A DNA stretch of 64,000 bases, from assembly GCF_022347685.1 (NCBI RefSeq), contig NZ_JAKRGF010000006.1, positions 62,001 through 126,000 of the forward strand. The letters run 5' to 3'. The stretch comes from Thalassobius sp. Cn5-15. Its GTDB lineage: Bacteria; Pseudomonadota; Alphaproteobacteria; Rhodobacterales; Rhodobacteraceae. The notes beneath the pieces were generated by a model, which did no database searches, was not told the origin of the DNA, and worked only from the letters and a program-made list of their open reading frames with translations. Below, piece by piece: positions 34,411 to 42,870 of this stretch (the first letter of the stretch is position 1; each line of letters begins with the position of its first letter). A program made the translations under genes and the position numbers.

Positions 34411-35354
34411 CACACGATGTAAATCAAAATGTCAGCATCTGTATCTTTGGTTCATCTGCAAGAGCAACCGATGATGCCTTAAGCGACCGAGACGTACTGA
34501 TCGTTGCGGAAGACTTGTCAGAAATCAGGCCAATTATTTCTAAATGGACTGAATCTGGATGGTCTGTATCTTGTTATTCACGCACACGATTTCAGAATGT
34601 TGCAAATGCTGGAAGCCTCTTTGTAAAGCACTTGCAACTTGAGGGACGAATAGTAGTTGACCAATCTGGATGGTTGGCCGCATCGTTGGCACAATATAAT
34701 CCAAAGCGATCTTACACGAAAGAACTGTCAGAAGCTTTGGACCTGTCATTGCCACTTGAAAGGTTAATGGGCAGCAATGCACTAGCAGAACCAGCATTGG
34801 TGGCGGACATCGGCTACGTATTTCTAAGAAACTACGCCATCTACCGATGCGCCCAAGAAATGCTTTACGTATTCGATTATGCATCTTTATTAGAAGAATT
34901 GCAGGCCATTGAAGGCTTTAGCAATAAATGCAGAGAGCAACTTTTAAGTCTTCGTATAGGCAAGCATATATTCCGTTCTGGATACGCAGCCCTGCGGGAC
35001 ATGTCTCACCTAAGATGTGCAACTGATTGGATTGAAGAAGCCTGTTCCAATTTACATCTTAAAGAAATTGCAGTCGGCACACCAATTCGTTCTCTATCTA
35101 CACCTTATGCTACATTGCGCGACTGTGAAGCAGCCCTAAAGGTGTTAGGCATCTCTCCTCACAACAGTGATCCACTTTTCACTCATCTCAAGATGGCTTG
35201 GAAGATGATAGAAAGCCCAAAAGACTACAGTTGGCATCTATCCAAAGTAGATGACGTTTGGGTGTCAAAAATTAACGCTGCAATAGGCAGACTCAACTTA
35301 CCTCATGCTCAGCACCAGGTAATACGATATGGACTGGGTAGAACTCTTGGGTGA
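34407..35354 (+). CDS. Nucleotidyltransferase-fold protein coupled to the channel
   Basis: The 315-residue protein shows the nucleotidyltransferase signature: Gly15-Ser16 (CIFGSSARATDDALSDRDVL) followed by Asp27 and Asp29 for metal binding, with a third acidic residue plausible in LFVKHLQLEGRIVVDQSG (Asp85 or Glu79). The remaining 200 residues are mainly helical (DIGYVFLRNYAIYRCAQEML) and probably bind substrate. The fold covers aminoglycoside and protein AMPylating enzymes, MNT antitoxins and CD-NTases; it does not look like a canonical CD-NTase. The ATGA overlap with the channel gene implies fixed stoichiometry. Confidence 0.78.
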   Translation: MTHDVNQNVSICIFGSSARATDDALSDRDVLIVAEDLSEIRPIISKWTESGWSVSCYSRTRFQNVANAGSLFVKHLQLEGRIVVDQSGWLAASLAQYNPKRSYTKELSEALDLSLPLERLMGSNALAEPALVADIGYVFLRNYAIYRCAQEMLYVFDYASLLEELQAIEGFSNKCREQLLSLRIGKHIFRSGYAALRDMSHLRCATDWIEEACSNLHLKEIAVGTPIRSLSTPYATLRDCEAALKVLGISPHNSDPLFTHLKMAWKMIESPKDYSWHLSKVDDVWVSKINAAIGRLNLPHAQHQVIRYGLGRTLG

Positions 35355-35396
35355 CGTGCAACATTAAGACTCTTCAAAGTCTCACCACCTTGATCT

Positions 35397-36926
35397 TCAC
35401 CCGCCAATACAGTCCATTTTATCAACCCACTCCAACTGGTTGTGCAGGTCATCAAAGTGGTGCGTATACCTTTTCGCCGAAGCTGATTTGGAGTCTGACG
35501 TGTGTCCCATGATGGCATTGCGCATGGTTTCACTCATACCTACATCCTTCGATGCACCTGCCCAGCTATGACGCAGGCTATACAACACCTTCTGAGGATC
35601 AGTGGATACATGCGGACGGAAATGCGCACTCCAGTCCAATCCTATCGGGCTGGCGTACCTTCCTTTTTCCGTACCTGGTACGAATGACGGGAATAGTAGA
35701 CCTGAGTTACTAACCGACCTGATGTATTCGATATGCTCTTCAAGACTCGGAAGCAGTCGATGGTGAATCGGGATGCCACGTACTGACTCTTCATTCTTCA
35801 AAATCCGCCTTCGTACCCCAAGGTCATCACTTTCATTCGTGATGATGATACCACGACGTTCCAAATCAACATCAGCCAGCCGAAGCTGACAAATCTCTTC
35901 GGGCCTTGCACCAGTCCAGATCAGCATATGCAATGCAGTGATCGAATCCGTCACACGTGACATCCGTGTACGATGCGCCTGGTACTTCCGTTCGGTCCAA
36001 ATCTGTGTTGCCACTTCAACCAGCTTACGGATTTCGGCCTTGGTAAACGGTTTATAAGTCTGATCACCTATAGGACGTTTATCCTTAGGTGCTTTGACTG
36101 CCTTGGCGACATTATATTCAACAGCATCAACACTGGTCGCAAACTCAAGGATGGCTGACATCTTCTCTAAACGCTGCTGGACGGTCGTTGGTGCCAGAGG
36201 CTTACCCTTGTTACGCACACCACATAGATGCTCAACATAGTCGTTCAAATGTTGTTTAGTGATTGCAGCCAGTTGCAAGTCACCATGCAAAGCAATGAAC
36301 TCCTCAACGGCACGCAGATGACTGGCCCTTGTAGATGCACGTGGATTGTTCTGGCTATGCATCTTAGGCAGAATTGACCGAAGTGTATCACCACTAGCTG
36401 GCACCATTTCGTCAATCTGCCGTGTGTAGTTCGCAGCCTTGAGTTCATTCAGTTCCAGTTCGGTACCCTCAGAACGGGGTATAGCTTGATTGATCTGCGC
36501 CAACCCTACCTGCACAAGCCCTTCTTCTTGCCGCATTCCAAAATAGCCATCCCTCTCAGCTTGCCTGAGATAATCGGGATCATCAGATATCGCGATCTTG
36601 AAGGTCTCAACCACCTGACCATCCCGTCGAAATTTAAATGGTCGGGTAGTCATTGGTGTGAAATCAAGCCGCATTGCGATATCATCATCAGTAACCTTCA
36701 CGTCTTCCATGACATCATACATCATGGCTTTGTTGTGCTGATGGGCAAGTGCTGCTGCTTCAGCACGACGGCTGGCATCCGTAGGCCCTTCAAGCTTGAT
36801 GTTCCATTCAGATTTACCACCAAACATCCATCGAAACTCAGGTGGTATCGCACGACGATAATAGAAGCTCTTCCCACGGGGTTTTATGTAGTTGGCCTTA
36901 CCACTGCGTGGACTAAAATTAGACAC
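35397..36926 (-). CDS. int: Tyrosine site-specific integrase
   Basis: About 509 residues of the phage-integrase family. The catalytic domain shows the first Arg in IWTGARPEEICQLRL, HxxR as SLRHSWAGA, the second His in IMGHTSDS and the nucleophile Tyr in KRYTHHFDDL. An N-terminal DUF6538-like start (SFYYRRAIPPEFR) and a SAM-like core-binding domain precede it. GTG 36926 has GAGG at good spacing and is preferred to GTG 36935. It lies 160 bases from attR, with arm-type sites just upstream, the standard layout for an integrase acting on its own ends. Confidence 0.92.
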   Translation of the reverse strand: MSNFSPRSGKANYIKPRGKSFYYRRAIPPEFRWMFGGKSEWNIKLEGPTDASRRAEAAALAHQHNKAMMYDVMEDVKVTDDDIAMRLDFTPMTTRPFKFRRDGQVVETFKIAISDDPDYLRQAERDGYFGMRQEEGLVQVGLAQINQAIPRSEGTELELNELKAANYTRQIDEMVPASGDTLRSILPKMHSQNNPRASTRASHLRAVEEFIALHGDLQLAAITKQHLNDYVEHLCGVRNKGKPLAPTTVQQRLEKMSAILEFATSVDAVEYNVAKAVKAPKDKRPIGDQTYKPFTKAEIRKLVEVATQIWTERKYQAHRTRMSRVTDSITALHMLIWTGARPEEICQLRLADVDLERRGIIITNESDDLGVRRRILKNEESVRGIPIHHRLLPSLEEHIEYIRSVSNSGLLFPSFVPGTEKGRYASPIGLDWSAHFRPHVSTDPQKVLYSLRHSWAGASKDVGMSETMRNAIMGHTSDSKSASAKRYTHHFDDLHNQLEWVDKMDCIGG

Positions 36927-36938
36927 GAACGACACCTC

Positions 36939-36971
36939 TTATTGGGACATTTTAACCCCACTATTGGAACA
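36939..36971 (+). repeat. Right arm-type site pair
   Basis: TTATTGGGACA (36939-36949) and CTATTGGAACA (36961-36971) repeat the left-end pair with the same 22-bp pitch and orientation. They also lie at the integrase promoter, so integrase may regulate itself. Confidence 0.7.
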
Positions 36972-37089
36972 TTTCCCATAGCTGTAAAGAGCATTACTGA
37001 ACCTGACACAAGGGAAAACACTATAAGTATCAGATACCTAATGGATATGTGATGTGATCGATCATTCGCCCTTCGTCCGCGAGAAAAAA

Positions 37090-37108
37090 TGAAATACGTC
37101 TGCATGTC
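37090..37108 (+). repeat. attR core with native gabD tail
   Basis: TGAAATACGTCTGCATGTC matches attL with one change. Reading on to 37113 gives K-Y-V-C-M-S-V-stop, the likely original gabD ending displaced by the insertion. Confidence 0.85.
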
Positions 37109-37175
37109 AGTCTGACCGCGGTTCCTCTGCCATGTATCGAAAGGGTTCTGCGATCATGCAGGACTCTTTTGTATT

Positions 37176-37485
37176 GTGTATATGGTGGTCTGTCCGGCCG
37201 CTGTGCATGATGGGAATGGTGATTTAATCGTTAGCTCCGGCGGACTAGCGGCCTTTGGCCAACTCCTGTGGGCAATTGAGACCCTCGCTGCGTTTTATAT
37301 TGAGGTCAAGTTGGGCTTTCTGCCTGATGCACTGTCGGAGAGTATAGAACGGTGTCCGTTTACGTATGGCCGTGGTCAATCAGCGCGGCCATCTGGCCTA
37401 TATCGGTCGGCGGAGAACACATCCTGATGGTATCGACCAGAAGGAAGCAGATGCGCGCTGTGAGCTAGGAGTGCTGAAATACTGA
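37176..37485 (+). pseudogene. Decayed homologue of the island gene at 27971
   Basis: Translation gives FYIEVKLGFLPD in one frame and, after a frame change near 37355, MAVVNQRGHLAYIGRRR to a stop at 37485. These align in order with TYTAVKLSFLPD and AEVNQRGYAAYLAWR of the island protein. The 5' part is poorly conserved and the frame is broken, so it is not functional. It lies about 70 bases outside attR, suggesting a remnant of an earlier, related element at the same locus. The remainder of 37114-37542 holds nothing else I can support. Confidence 0.65.
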
Positions 37486-37542
37486 TCCTGTGTTGCCAGC
37501 GGGGGCGGAAAACGCGGCACCTAAGCGCCGCGTTTGTAAAGT

Positions 37543-39728
37543 TCAGAAGGTTTTCTTGAACTGTACGAAGTAGTTTCGTTCATTGCCAACCATTGACGTG
37601 GTCTCAGAATACCGCGCGTTGATATACTGTTTGTCAAAGACGTTATTCACACCGGCAACCAGCTCCACACCAGCGTATTTGCCTGTCTTGGGTTTCCATG
37701 TGCCTTTGATGTTGGCCAGCGTGTAATCATCACGCACGCGGTAGTAGGTGGTGCCGCGCGACACATAGCTGTCGGGGTTCTGGTCAGGTTTGAACCAATG
37801 GTTCACCTCAGCGCCCAGCGTCAAATCCCACGGCTGATAGGTATAGGCGGCGGCAAGGTGCAACTTGTCGGCAAAACCCTGCGGGGTCTTTTCGCGGGTT
37901 TTTTTGTTATAGATGTCCAGATGTTCGAACGACATTTCCAGATGCCAGTCGTTGACCCAGTAATCTGCACCCAATTCCAGACCACGGCGTTTGGCGGCTT
38001 CGATGTTCTGATACTGACCGAATTGCTGGTGGTTGTTGTAATCAGGGCTCAGCGGGCCGTAACCGGGGATCGGGTCGCGCCCCAGCGCCTCGAAGGAGAT
38101 CATATCCTCGATATCGCCTTCAAAATACATCGCCTTGAACCGCAGCGAGTCGGCGTCGTTCAGCAGGCCATCCTTGTCGACGGAGAAGCCGATTTCGTAT
38201 TCTTTCGCCTTTTCTGGTTCCAGATCCGCATTCGGGATGTACCAGTAATGCGGGTTTTGCGGTCCTTCGGCGGCGTATTCCGTGACCAGCGGCGCACGGA
38301 AGGTTTAGCATAGTTGGCCAACAGTGTGATGCCATCGGCCACTTCATAGGCGGCACCGATGCGCGGGGCAAAGTTTTCGCCGCTGAACTCTCTGCCGCCA
38401 TCGACCTGACGGGTGAATTTATCGAAGCGACCGCCAAGGGTCAGAGTGAACCGTTCGTCAGCTGTGCTGATCTCATCCTGAATATAGATACCCAGATCTG
38501 TCGATGTTGCCGGATGCATCGCGAAGGGCGAAACAACACCCTGACGGACGTAGGAGGAATCCTCTTCCAGATGTTCATAGTCCAGACCGGTGGTCAGGCG
38601 GTGGCTGAACGAACCGGTGTTGAAGCGGGCGATGTTTTTCAGCGCGGTGCCCCAACGGGTGTTCTCGTTCTTGTATTGCAGGTCGTAGATCTCATAACCG
38701 CGATCATAGTAGCCGGTTGATGCATAAGCACGTCCTTCAAAGTCGATCAGATCGTTGCCAGTCGGATCATAGCTGTAGTGAGCCACAGCTTCGCGTTGCA
38801 CCAACTCGCCGACTACCGGATCATCCAGATCGATTTCGCTGTGATACAGCGTTTGCCACACGGTGTTCAGGTCCTGTGTGTAGCTCTGCAGCGAGAAGAC
38901 CAGTCGTTGATCATCGCTGAGATCAATGCCCAGTTTGGCGAACCCGTTATAGGTGGTGGAATCGTTGTCTGTTTTGGTGGTGCCATTGGCACCGCCGTCC
39001 GCCAGTTTGACGTCGCCTGCGCCGACAACACGGCCATGCAATATGAAATCAATCGGCAGGGTTTTCGAAGCCCCAGCCCAAGTCAGTGTGCCCGACCGCT
39101 CGTTGTTTGTTTCATAGCGCAGAGAGGTGGTCAGGCTGACGTTTTGGCCGTCCGACAGATAGTCATAGGCGTCTTTCGTCTGCATGGCGACTACGCCGCC
39201 AATCGCGCCAGAGCCGTGCAGCATGGTCGATCCGCCTTTGGCGACCTCGGCCCGCTTTACGATGGTCGGATCAGTGCGGAAACTGGAGACGTGGTTGGAA
39301 AATAGGCTGGGTGATCGTTTGACGCCGTCCACTTTGACGATGACCCGTTGTTCGGACTGATAGCCGAAGCCTCGGACCGTATATTGCTGGCCCGCTGACC
39401 GGCCACGGTCCCCGCCAGAGCCGAAGCCAGGCACGTTTTTCAGCGCCTCGATCGCGGTGGAGGCTTGAGTTTCCTCGTCAAAATCGACGATTGTGACGGA
39501 CCCGGGATATTTCAGAACCTCCACTGGGGCTTTGTTGCCCAGCAGGGTAATTTCTTCCAGCATGACGGCTGTATCATCGCCGCTTGCCTCGGAAGCCTGG
39601 CACTGGGCGGGGGTGTCGATCTGGTCTTTGGCGGAACAATCCTGTTCCTGAGAAAAGGCGTGAGCGGGCAGCAGCGCAAGTGCGCAGGTAGACAGCAGCC
39701 ACGCGGTGCTGCGTCGAGAATTTGTCAT
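37543..39728 (-). pseudogene. TonB-dependent receptor interrupted by a frameshift
   Basis: A signal peptide (LLSTCALALLPAHAFS), a TonB-box/plug region (VEVLKYPGSVTIVDFDEETQ; RSAGQQYTVRGFGYQSEQRV) and the beginning of the barrel are intact for ~520 residues. At 38304-38306 the codons for NYAK are followed by a frame change: one extra A would restore the expected K-T-F-R-A-P-L-V-T-E-Y, and the last ~195 codons continue correctly to the terminal aromatic FVQFKKTF. The receptor would import haem or a ferric siderophore. Real mutation or a sequencing error in a short A run are both possible. Confidence 0.82.
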
Positions 39729-40047
39729 GGTGACACTCAAGATAAGTTTCAGGTTTCACGTCTTTGATGTGAATGACATCAAAGGGTTATTTGGAAACTT
39801 GGCTTGAGATTTGTTCTGGCAGAAACGCTAGATGCGACTGGCGTGGGTATTCCTGAGCGAACGGTTAACAGGCGTTTCAATCAGGCGATAGACCGTGGTT
39901 TTACCATCAACAAAAGTTTTCAGACAAATGCGTGAGGTGCAGCATGCCTGAGGTAAAGGAATCTTTTCAAAATACAGTGGTTTACGCTTGATTTTTCACC
40001 ATCAGGGTGATGATTGCGACGTCGTATTAAATTATGCACATGCAAAA
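39729..40047. other. Intergenic stretch upstream of the TonB receptor
   Basis: It presumably contains the receptor promoter; I found no convincing Irr- or Fur-like palindrome. A short open frame on the plus strand (39777-39935) reads ETLDATGVGIPERTVNRRFN and then a basic end; it resembles the tail of a winged-helix protein but has no start codon. Confidence 0.35.
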
Positions 40048-40067
40048 ACGGCCCCGTTAGGGGCCGT
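40048..40067 (-). terminator. Terminator of the carbonic anhydrase gene
   Basis: ACGGCCCC / GGGGCCGT stem with a 4-base loop; on the minus strand it is followed by TTTTTGC, 29 bases after the stop. Confidence 0.85.
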
Positions 40068-40095
40068 CCTTAGGGTGTTGATGTTGTTTTGGCAG

Positions 40096-40746
40096 TCACA
40101 ACGCGCGGAACGCATCCTCTTCGGCGTTGTATTCTTCCAGTACACCTTCGGAAATGTCGTACCACAGGCCGTGGATGGTCAGATCCCCTGCATCGACGGC
40201 CGATTTGACGAAGTCAAAGCTCATCAGATTCTCCAGCGAGGTGACAACGCCTCGCTGTTCCATCGCGCGCAGACGCTCTTGTTCGTTTTCGATGCCGGTG
40301 GTGGCGTCATAGGCGGGGCGCAGGGCGTCGATCCAGTGGCCAACGAAAGAGGTTTCCTGTTCCAGTTCCGGCGCATGACCGGCGCACATGTCGTGGCAGC
40401 CTTTGATGCCGCCACAGGCCGAATGGCCGACGACCACAAGGTGCGAAACCTTCAGTGCTGTCACGCCATATTCCAGCGCGGCCGAGGTGCCGTGGCGCCC
40501 GCCGTCTAACTCACAGGGCGGAACAAGGTTGGCGATGTTGCGGTGGGCAAAAATTTCGCCCTGATCAGCGCCAAACAGCGAGGTAACGTGCACCCGGCTG
40601 TCGCAGCAAGAAATCACCATAGCGCGGGGGCGTTGGGCTTCGGTACCTAGGCGGCGGAACCAGTTCTGGCTCTCGGCGTGGGTGGTTGCTTTCCAGCCTT
40701 GGTAACGATGCACCAGATAACCGGGCAGGGGCTTGGCGTGCTTCAT
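40096..40746 (-). CDS. Beta-class carbonic anhydrase
   Basis: The 216-residue zinc enzyme interconverts CO2 and bicarbonate. The zinc ligands and catalytic dyad are visible: AMVISCCDSRVHVTSLFGA (Cys and Asp-Arg) and VVVGHSACGGIKG (His-x-x-Cys). The length is standard. The ATG at 40746 has AAGGA 6 bases upstream; the frame extends to 41043 without family similarity. It is monocistronic. It may supply bicarbonate for carboxylations such as those feeding the malyl-CoA chemistry encoded 6 kb away. Confidence 0.94.
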   Translation of the reverse strand: MKHAKPLPGYLVHRYQGWKATTHAESQNWFRRLGTEAQRPRAMVISCCDSRVHVTSLFGADQGEIFAHRNIANLVPPCELDGGRHGTSAALEYGVTALKVSHLVVVGHSACGGIKGCHDMCAGHAPELEQETSFVGHWIDALRPAYDATTGIENEQERLRAMEQRGVVTSLENLMSFDFVKSAVDAGDLTIHGLWYDISEGVLEEYNAEEDAFRAL

Positions 40747-40914
40747 GTCTGGTCCTTCTCGATGTTTGCAACGTTCTAAGGGCAAAACTACGGTATTTGA
40801 AACCTTTTTGATGGGGCGCGCGCGTCTGTTAAACGATTTGGGAAGGAATTGGTGCCATTTTGTCTGCGCCTGCTGCGAAATATGACCGGCTATTCGGGTT
40901 GATAAGGTGTTGAA

Positions 40915-41337
40915 ATGAAATTGACTTATCATTCTCATACTGTTGATTCTGATGCCTGCGAGGTTGTCCGGCTGGTGCCGGTCGAACGCATACATGTGAA
41001 CGTCGTGCAACTGGCACAGCTTTACCATGATCTGGGGCGCCATTGTGCGGATCGTTTGGTGGGGCGTGCGTTGGCTGATATCGCGGAACGGGTCGCGGAT
41101 TGTGATATGCTGCTGGCGCAGGGAAACCTTGCGGTGGTGCGGGCAAATCTGCGCGATATCAGTGTGGTATCAATGCAGGTGGGACTGGCATCCCTGCGGG
41201 TGTCCGTGGCGCAGATGGAAACGGTTTTGGATCAAGGGGATACTGTGGCTGCGGCGGCCCTGATGGCGCGGTTGCACCGCCTTGTGGCGCAGGGGGCTGC
41301 GGCAACAGAGTATGCACAGGCCAGTGTCAACGTTTAG
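40915..41337 (+). CDS. Unknown alpha-helical protein
   Basis: The 140-residue protein starts MKLTYHSHTVDSDACEVVRL and continues with long helices (ALADIAERVADCDMLLAQGN; LRVSVAQMETVLDQGDTVAA). It has no signal peptide or membrane segment. The four-helix look resembles histidine-phosphotransfer domains, but no clear phospho-His motif is present, so no function is assigned. It stands alone between the divergent carbonic anhydrase gene and the aminopeptidase gene. Confidence 0.65.
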   Translation: MKLTYHSHTVDSDACEVVRLVPVERIHVNVVQLAQLYHDLGRHCADRLVGRALADIAERVADCDMLLAQGNLAVVRANLRDISVVSMQVGLASLRVSVAQMETVLDQGDTVAAAALMARLHRLVAQGAAATEYAQASVNV

Positions 41338-41474
41338 TGTGCTGCGCTTGCGTCGCGGGGGATACGCTATTTCGGTTGCTTAGGGTTGGGATGCGGCGGT
41401 GCAAAGGGGGCTTGCAGCTGCGGATGGAGGGCTTAGGCTAAGGGTGAAACACCTCTGCCAGAAAGGTTCGCCGC

Positions 41475-42860
41475 ATGCCCCCACGTTTTGCCAGCTCCGC
41501 CGATGCCCCCATCGCCATGCATCTGGTCGATGCAGAGAGCCTGCAAAATTGGCTGGATCAACAACCCGCCCGTATTCAGACTTGGGTACGTGGGTCTGAA
41601 TACAAACCTGCATTGGGCAAGGTGCTGCTGATCCCCGGCGCCAGCGGCGCGATTGAAGAGGTGCTGGTGGGGTACGGCACCCCGGCACAGCGCAAACGCA
41701 CCCGTTTCCATTTGGCTGCTGCGGTGCCTGCGTTGCCCGAAGGGGCGTATCAGATCGCCTCTGGCCTGCCCGCTGATGTAGCAGAGGTTGAGGCGCTGGG
41801 CTGGTTGCTGGCGTCTTATAAATTTGATCGCTACGCAGGTGGTCAGCCTAAGCCTGTTACGTTGGTTGCGCCCGCAGGAGTGGACGCCGCCAAGGTGGAA
41901 GCGATCGCTGCGGGCGAGTTTCTGATCCGCGATTTGATCAACACCCCCGCCAATGACATGGGGCCTGACTCTCTGGAAGCGGCGGCACGCAGGCTGGCAG
42001 ATCAGCACCAGGCGCAGATCGCGGTGACGACGGGCGATGACCTCCTCGATCAGAACTTTCCTTTGATCCACACGGTGGGGCGCGCAAGTGATCGCGCACC
42101 GCGGTTGATTGATGTGCGTTGGGGGAGCACAGGGCCGAAACTGACACTGGTGGGCAAGGGCGTGTGCTTTGACACGGGCGGTCTGAATCTGAAACCCGGC
42201 GCCAGCATGGGTTTGATGAAAAAGGATATGGGCGGCGCGGCCACCGTTCTGGGGCTAGCGCATATGATCATGGCGCTGGGCCTGCCGCTGCAACTGCGGG
42301 TGTTGGTGCCAGCGGTAGAAAACGCAGTGTCGGCCAATGCCTTTCGCCCCGGTGACATTCTGCCGTCGCGCAAGGGTCTAACGGTAGAGATCAACAATAC
42401 GGATGCCGAAGGTCGTCTGGTGTTGGCCGATGCGCTGGCATACGGTGCCGAAGAAAGACCCGACATGATGCTGTCGATGGCGACCCTGACGGGCGCGGCG
42501 CGCGTGGCTGTTGGCGCCGATCTCGCGCCGTTCTTCTGTGACGAGGATGGAATTGCCGACCGCCTGATGCAGGCGTCACGCGACGTGTCGGACCCTTTGT
42601 GGCGCCTGCCATTTTGGGACCCGTATGAGGGACAGATCGAACCGGGCATTGCCGATCTGGACAACGCGCCCAAGGGCGGCTTTGGTGGCGCGATCACCGC
42701 CGCGCTGTTCCTGCGCCGCTTTGCCGGTGAGGGGGTGCGTTATAGCCATTTCGATATCTACGGCTGGCAACCGGTTAGCGCGCCAGCACGGCCCAAGGGC
42801 GGCGTTGGTATGGGCGCCCGCGCCCTGCTGCAGGCTTTGCCGGATCTGTTGGACATCTGA
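41475..42860 (+). CDS. M17 leucyl aminopeptidase family protein
   Basis: The 461-residue cytosolic metallopeptidase releases N-terminal residues from peptides. The catalytic domain shows GKGVCFDTGGLNLKPGASMG with metal-binding Asp, MKKDMGGAATVLGLAH with Lys and Asp, and EINNTDAEGRLVLADAL with Asp and Glu. The N-terminal domain is shorter than in PepA. It is followed after 10 bases by an NlpC/P60 gene, an arrangement common in alphaproteobacteria, suggesting shared use in muropeptide recycling. Confidence 0.92.
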   Translation: MPPRFASSADAPIAMHLVDAESLQNWLDQQPARIQTWVRGSEYKPALGKVLLIPGASGAIEEVLVGYGTPAQRKRTRFHLAAAVPALPEGAYQIASGLPADVAEVEALGWLLASYKFDRYAGGQPKPVTLVAPAGVDAAKVEAIAAGEFLIRDLINTPANDMGPDSLEAAARRLADQHQAQIAVTTGDDLLDQNFPLIHTVGRASDRAPRLIDVRWGSTGPKLTLVGKGVCFDTGGLNLKPGASMGLMKKDMGGAATVLGLAHMIMALGLPLQLRVLVPAVENAVSANAFRPGDILPSRKGLTVEINNTDAEGRLVLADALAYGAEERPDMMLSMATLTGAARVAVGADLAPFFCDEDGIADRLMQASRDVSDPLWRLPFWDPYEGQIEPGIADLDNAPKGGFGGAITAALFLRRFAGEGVRYSHFDIYGWQPVSAPARPKGGVGMGARALLQALPDLLDI

Positions 42861-42870
42861 GGCCAGCCCG

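Larger units (their letters stand above)
27202..37108. mobile_element. Integrated genomic island in the 3' end of gabD
   Basis: A 9.9-kb element is bounded by 19-bp att repeats, has a tyrosine integrase next to the right end, paired arm-type sites near both ends, and cargo visibly richer in A+T than the flanks. Contents are an XRE regulator, small unknowns, an RHH protein, two serine recombinases, a zinc-finger DNA methyltransferase, a K+-channel/nucleotidyltransferase pair and the integrase. No conjugation, replication or phage structural genes were seen, so it is a cargo island mobilised by its integrase alone or with outside help. Confidence 0.85.

Noticed and set aside
27202-37108. Prophage or conjugative element
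   Set aside because: No capsid, tail, terminase, relaxase or type IV secretion gene is present; the island carries only integrase, recombinases and cargo.
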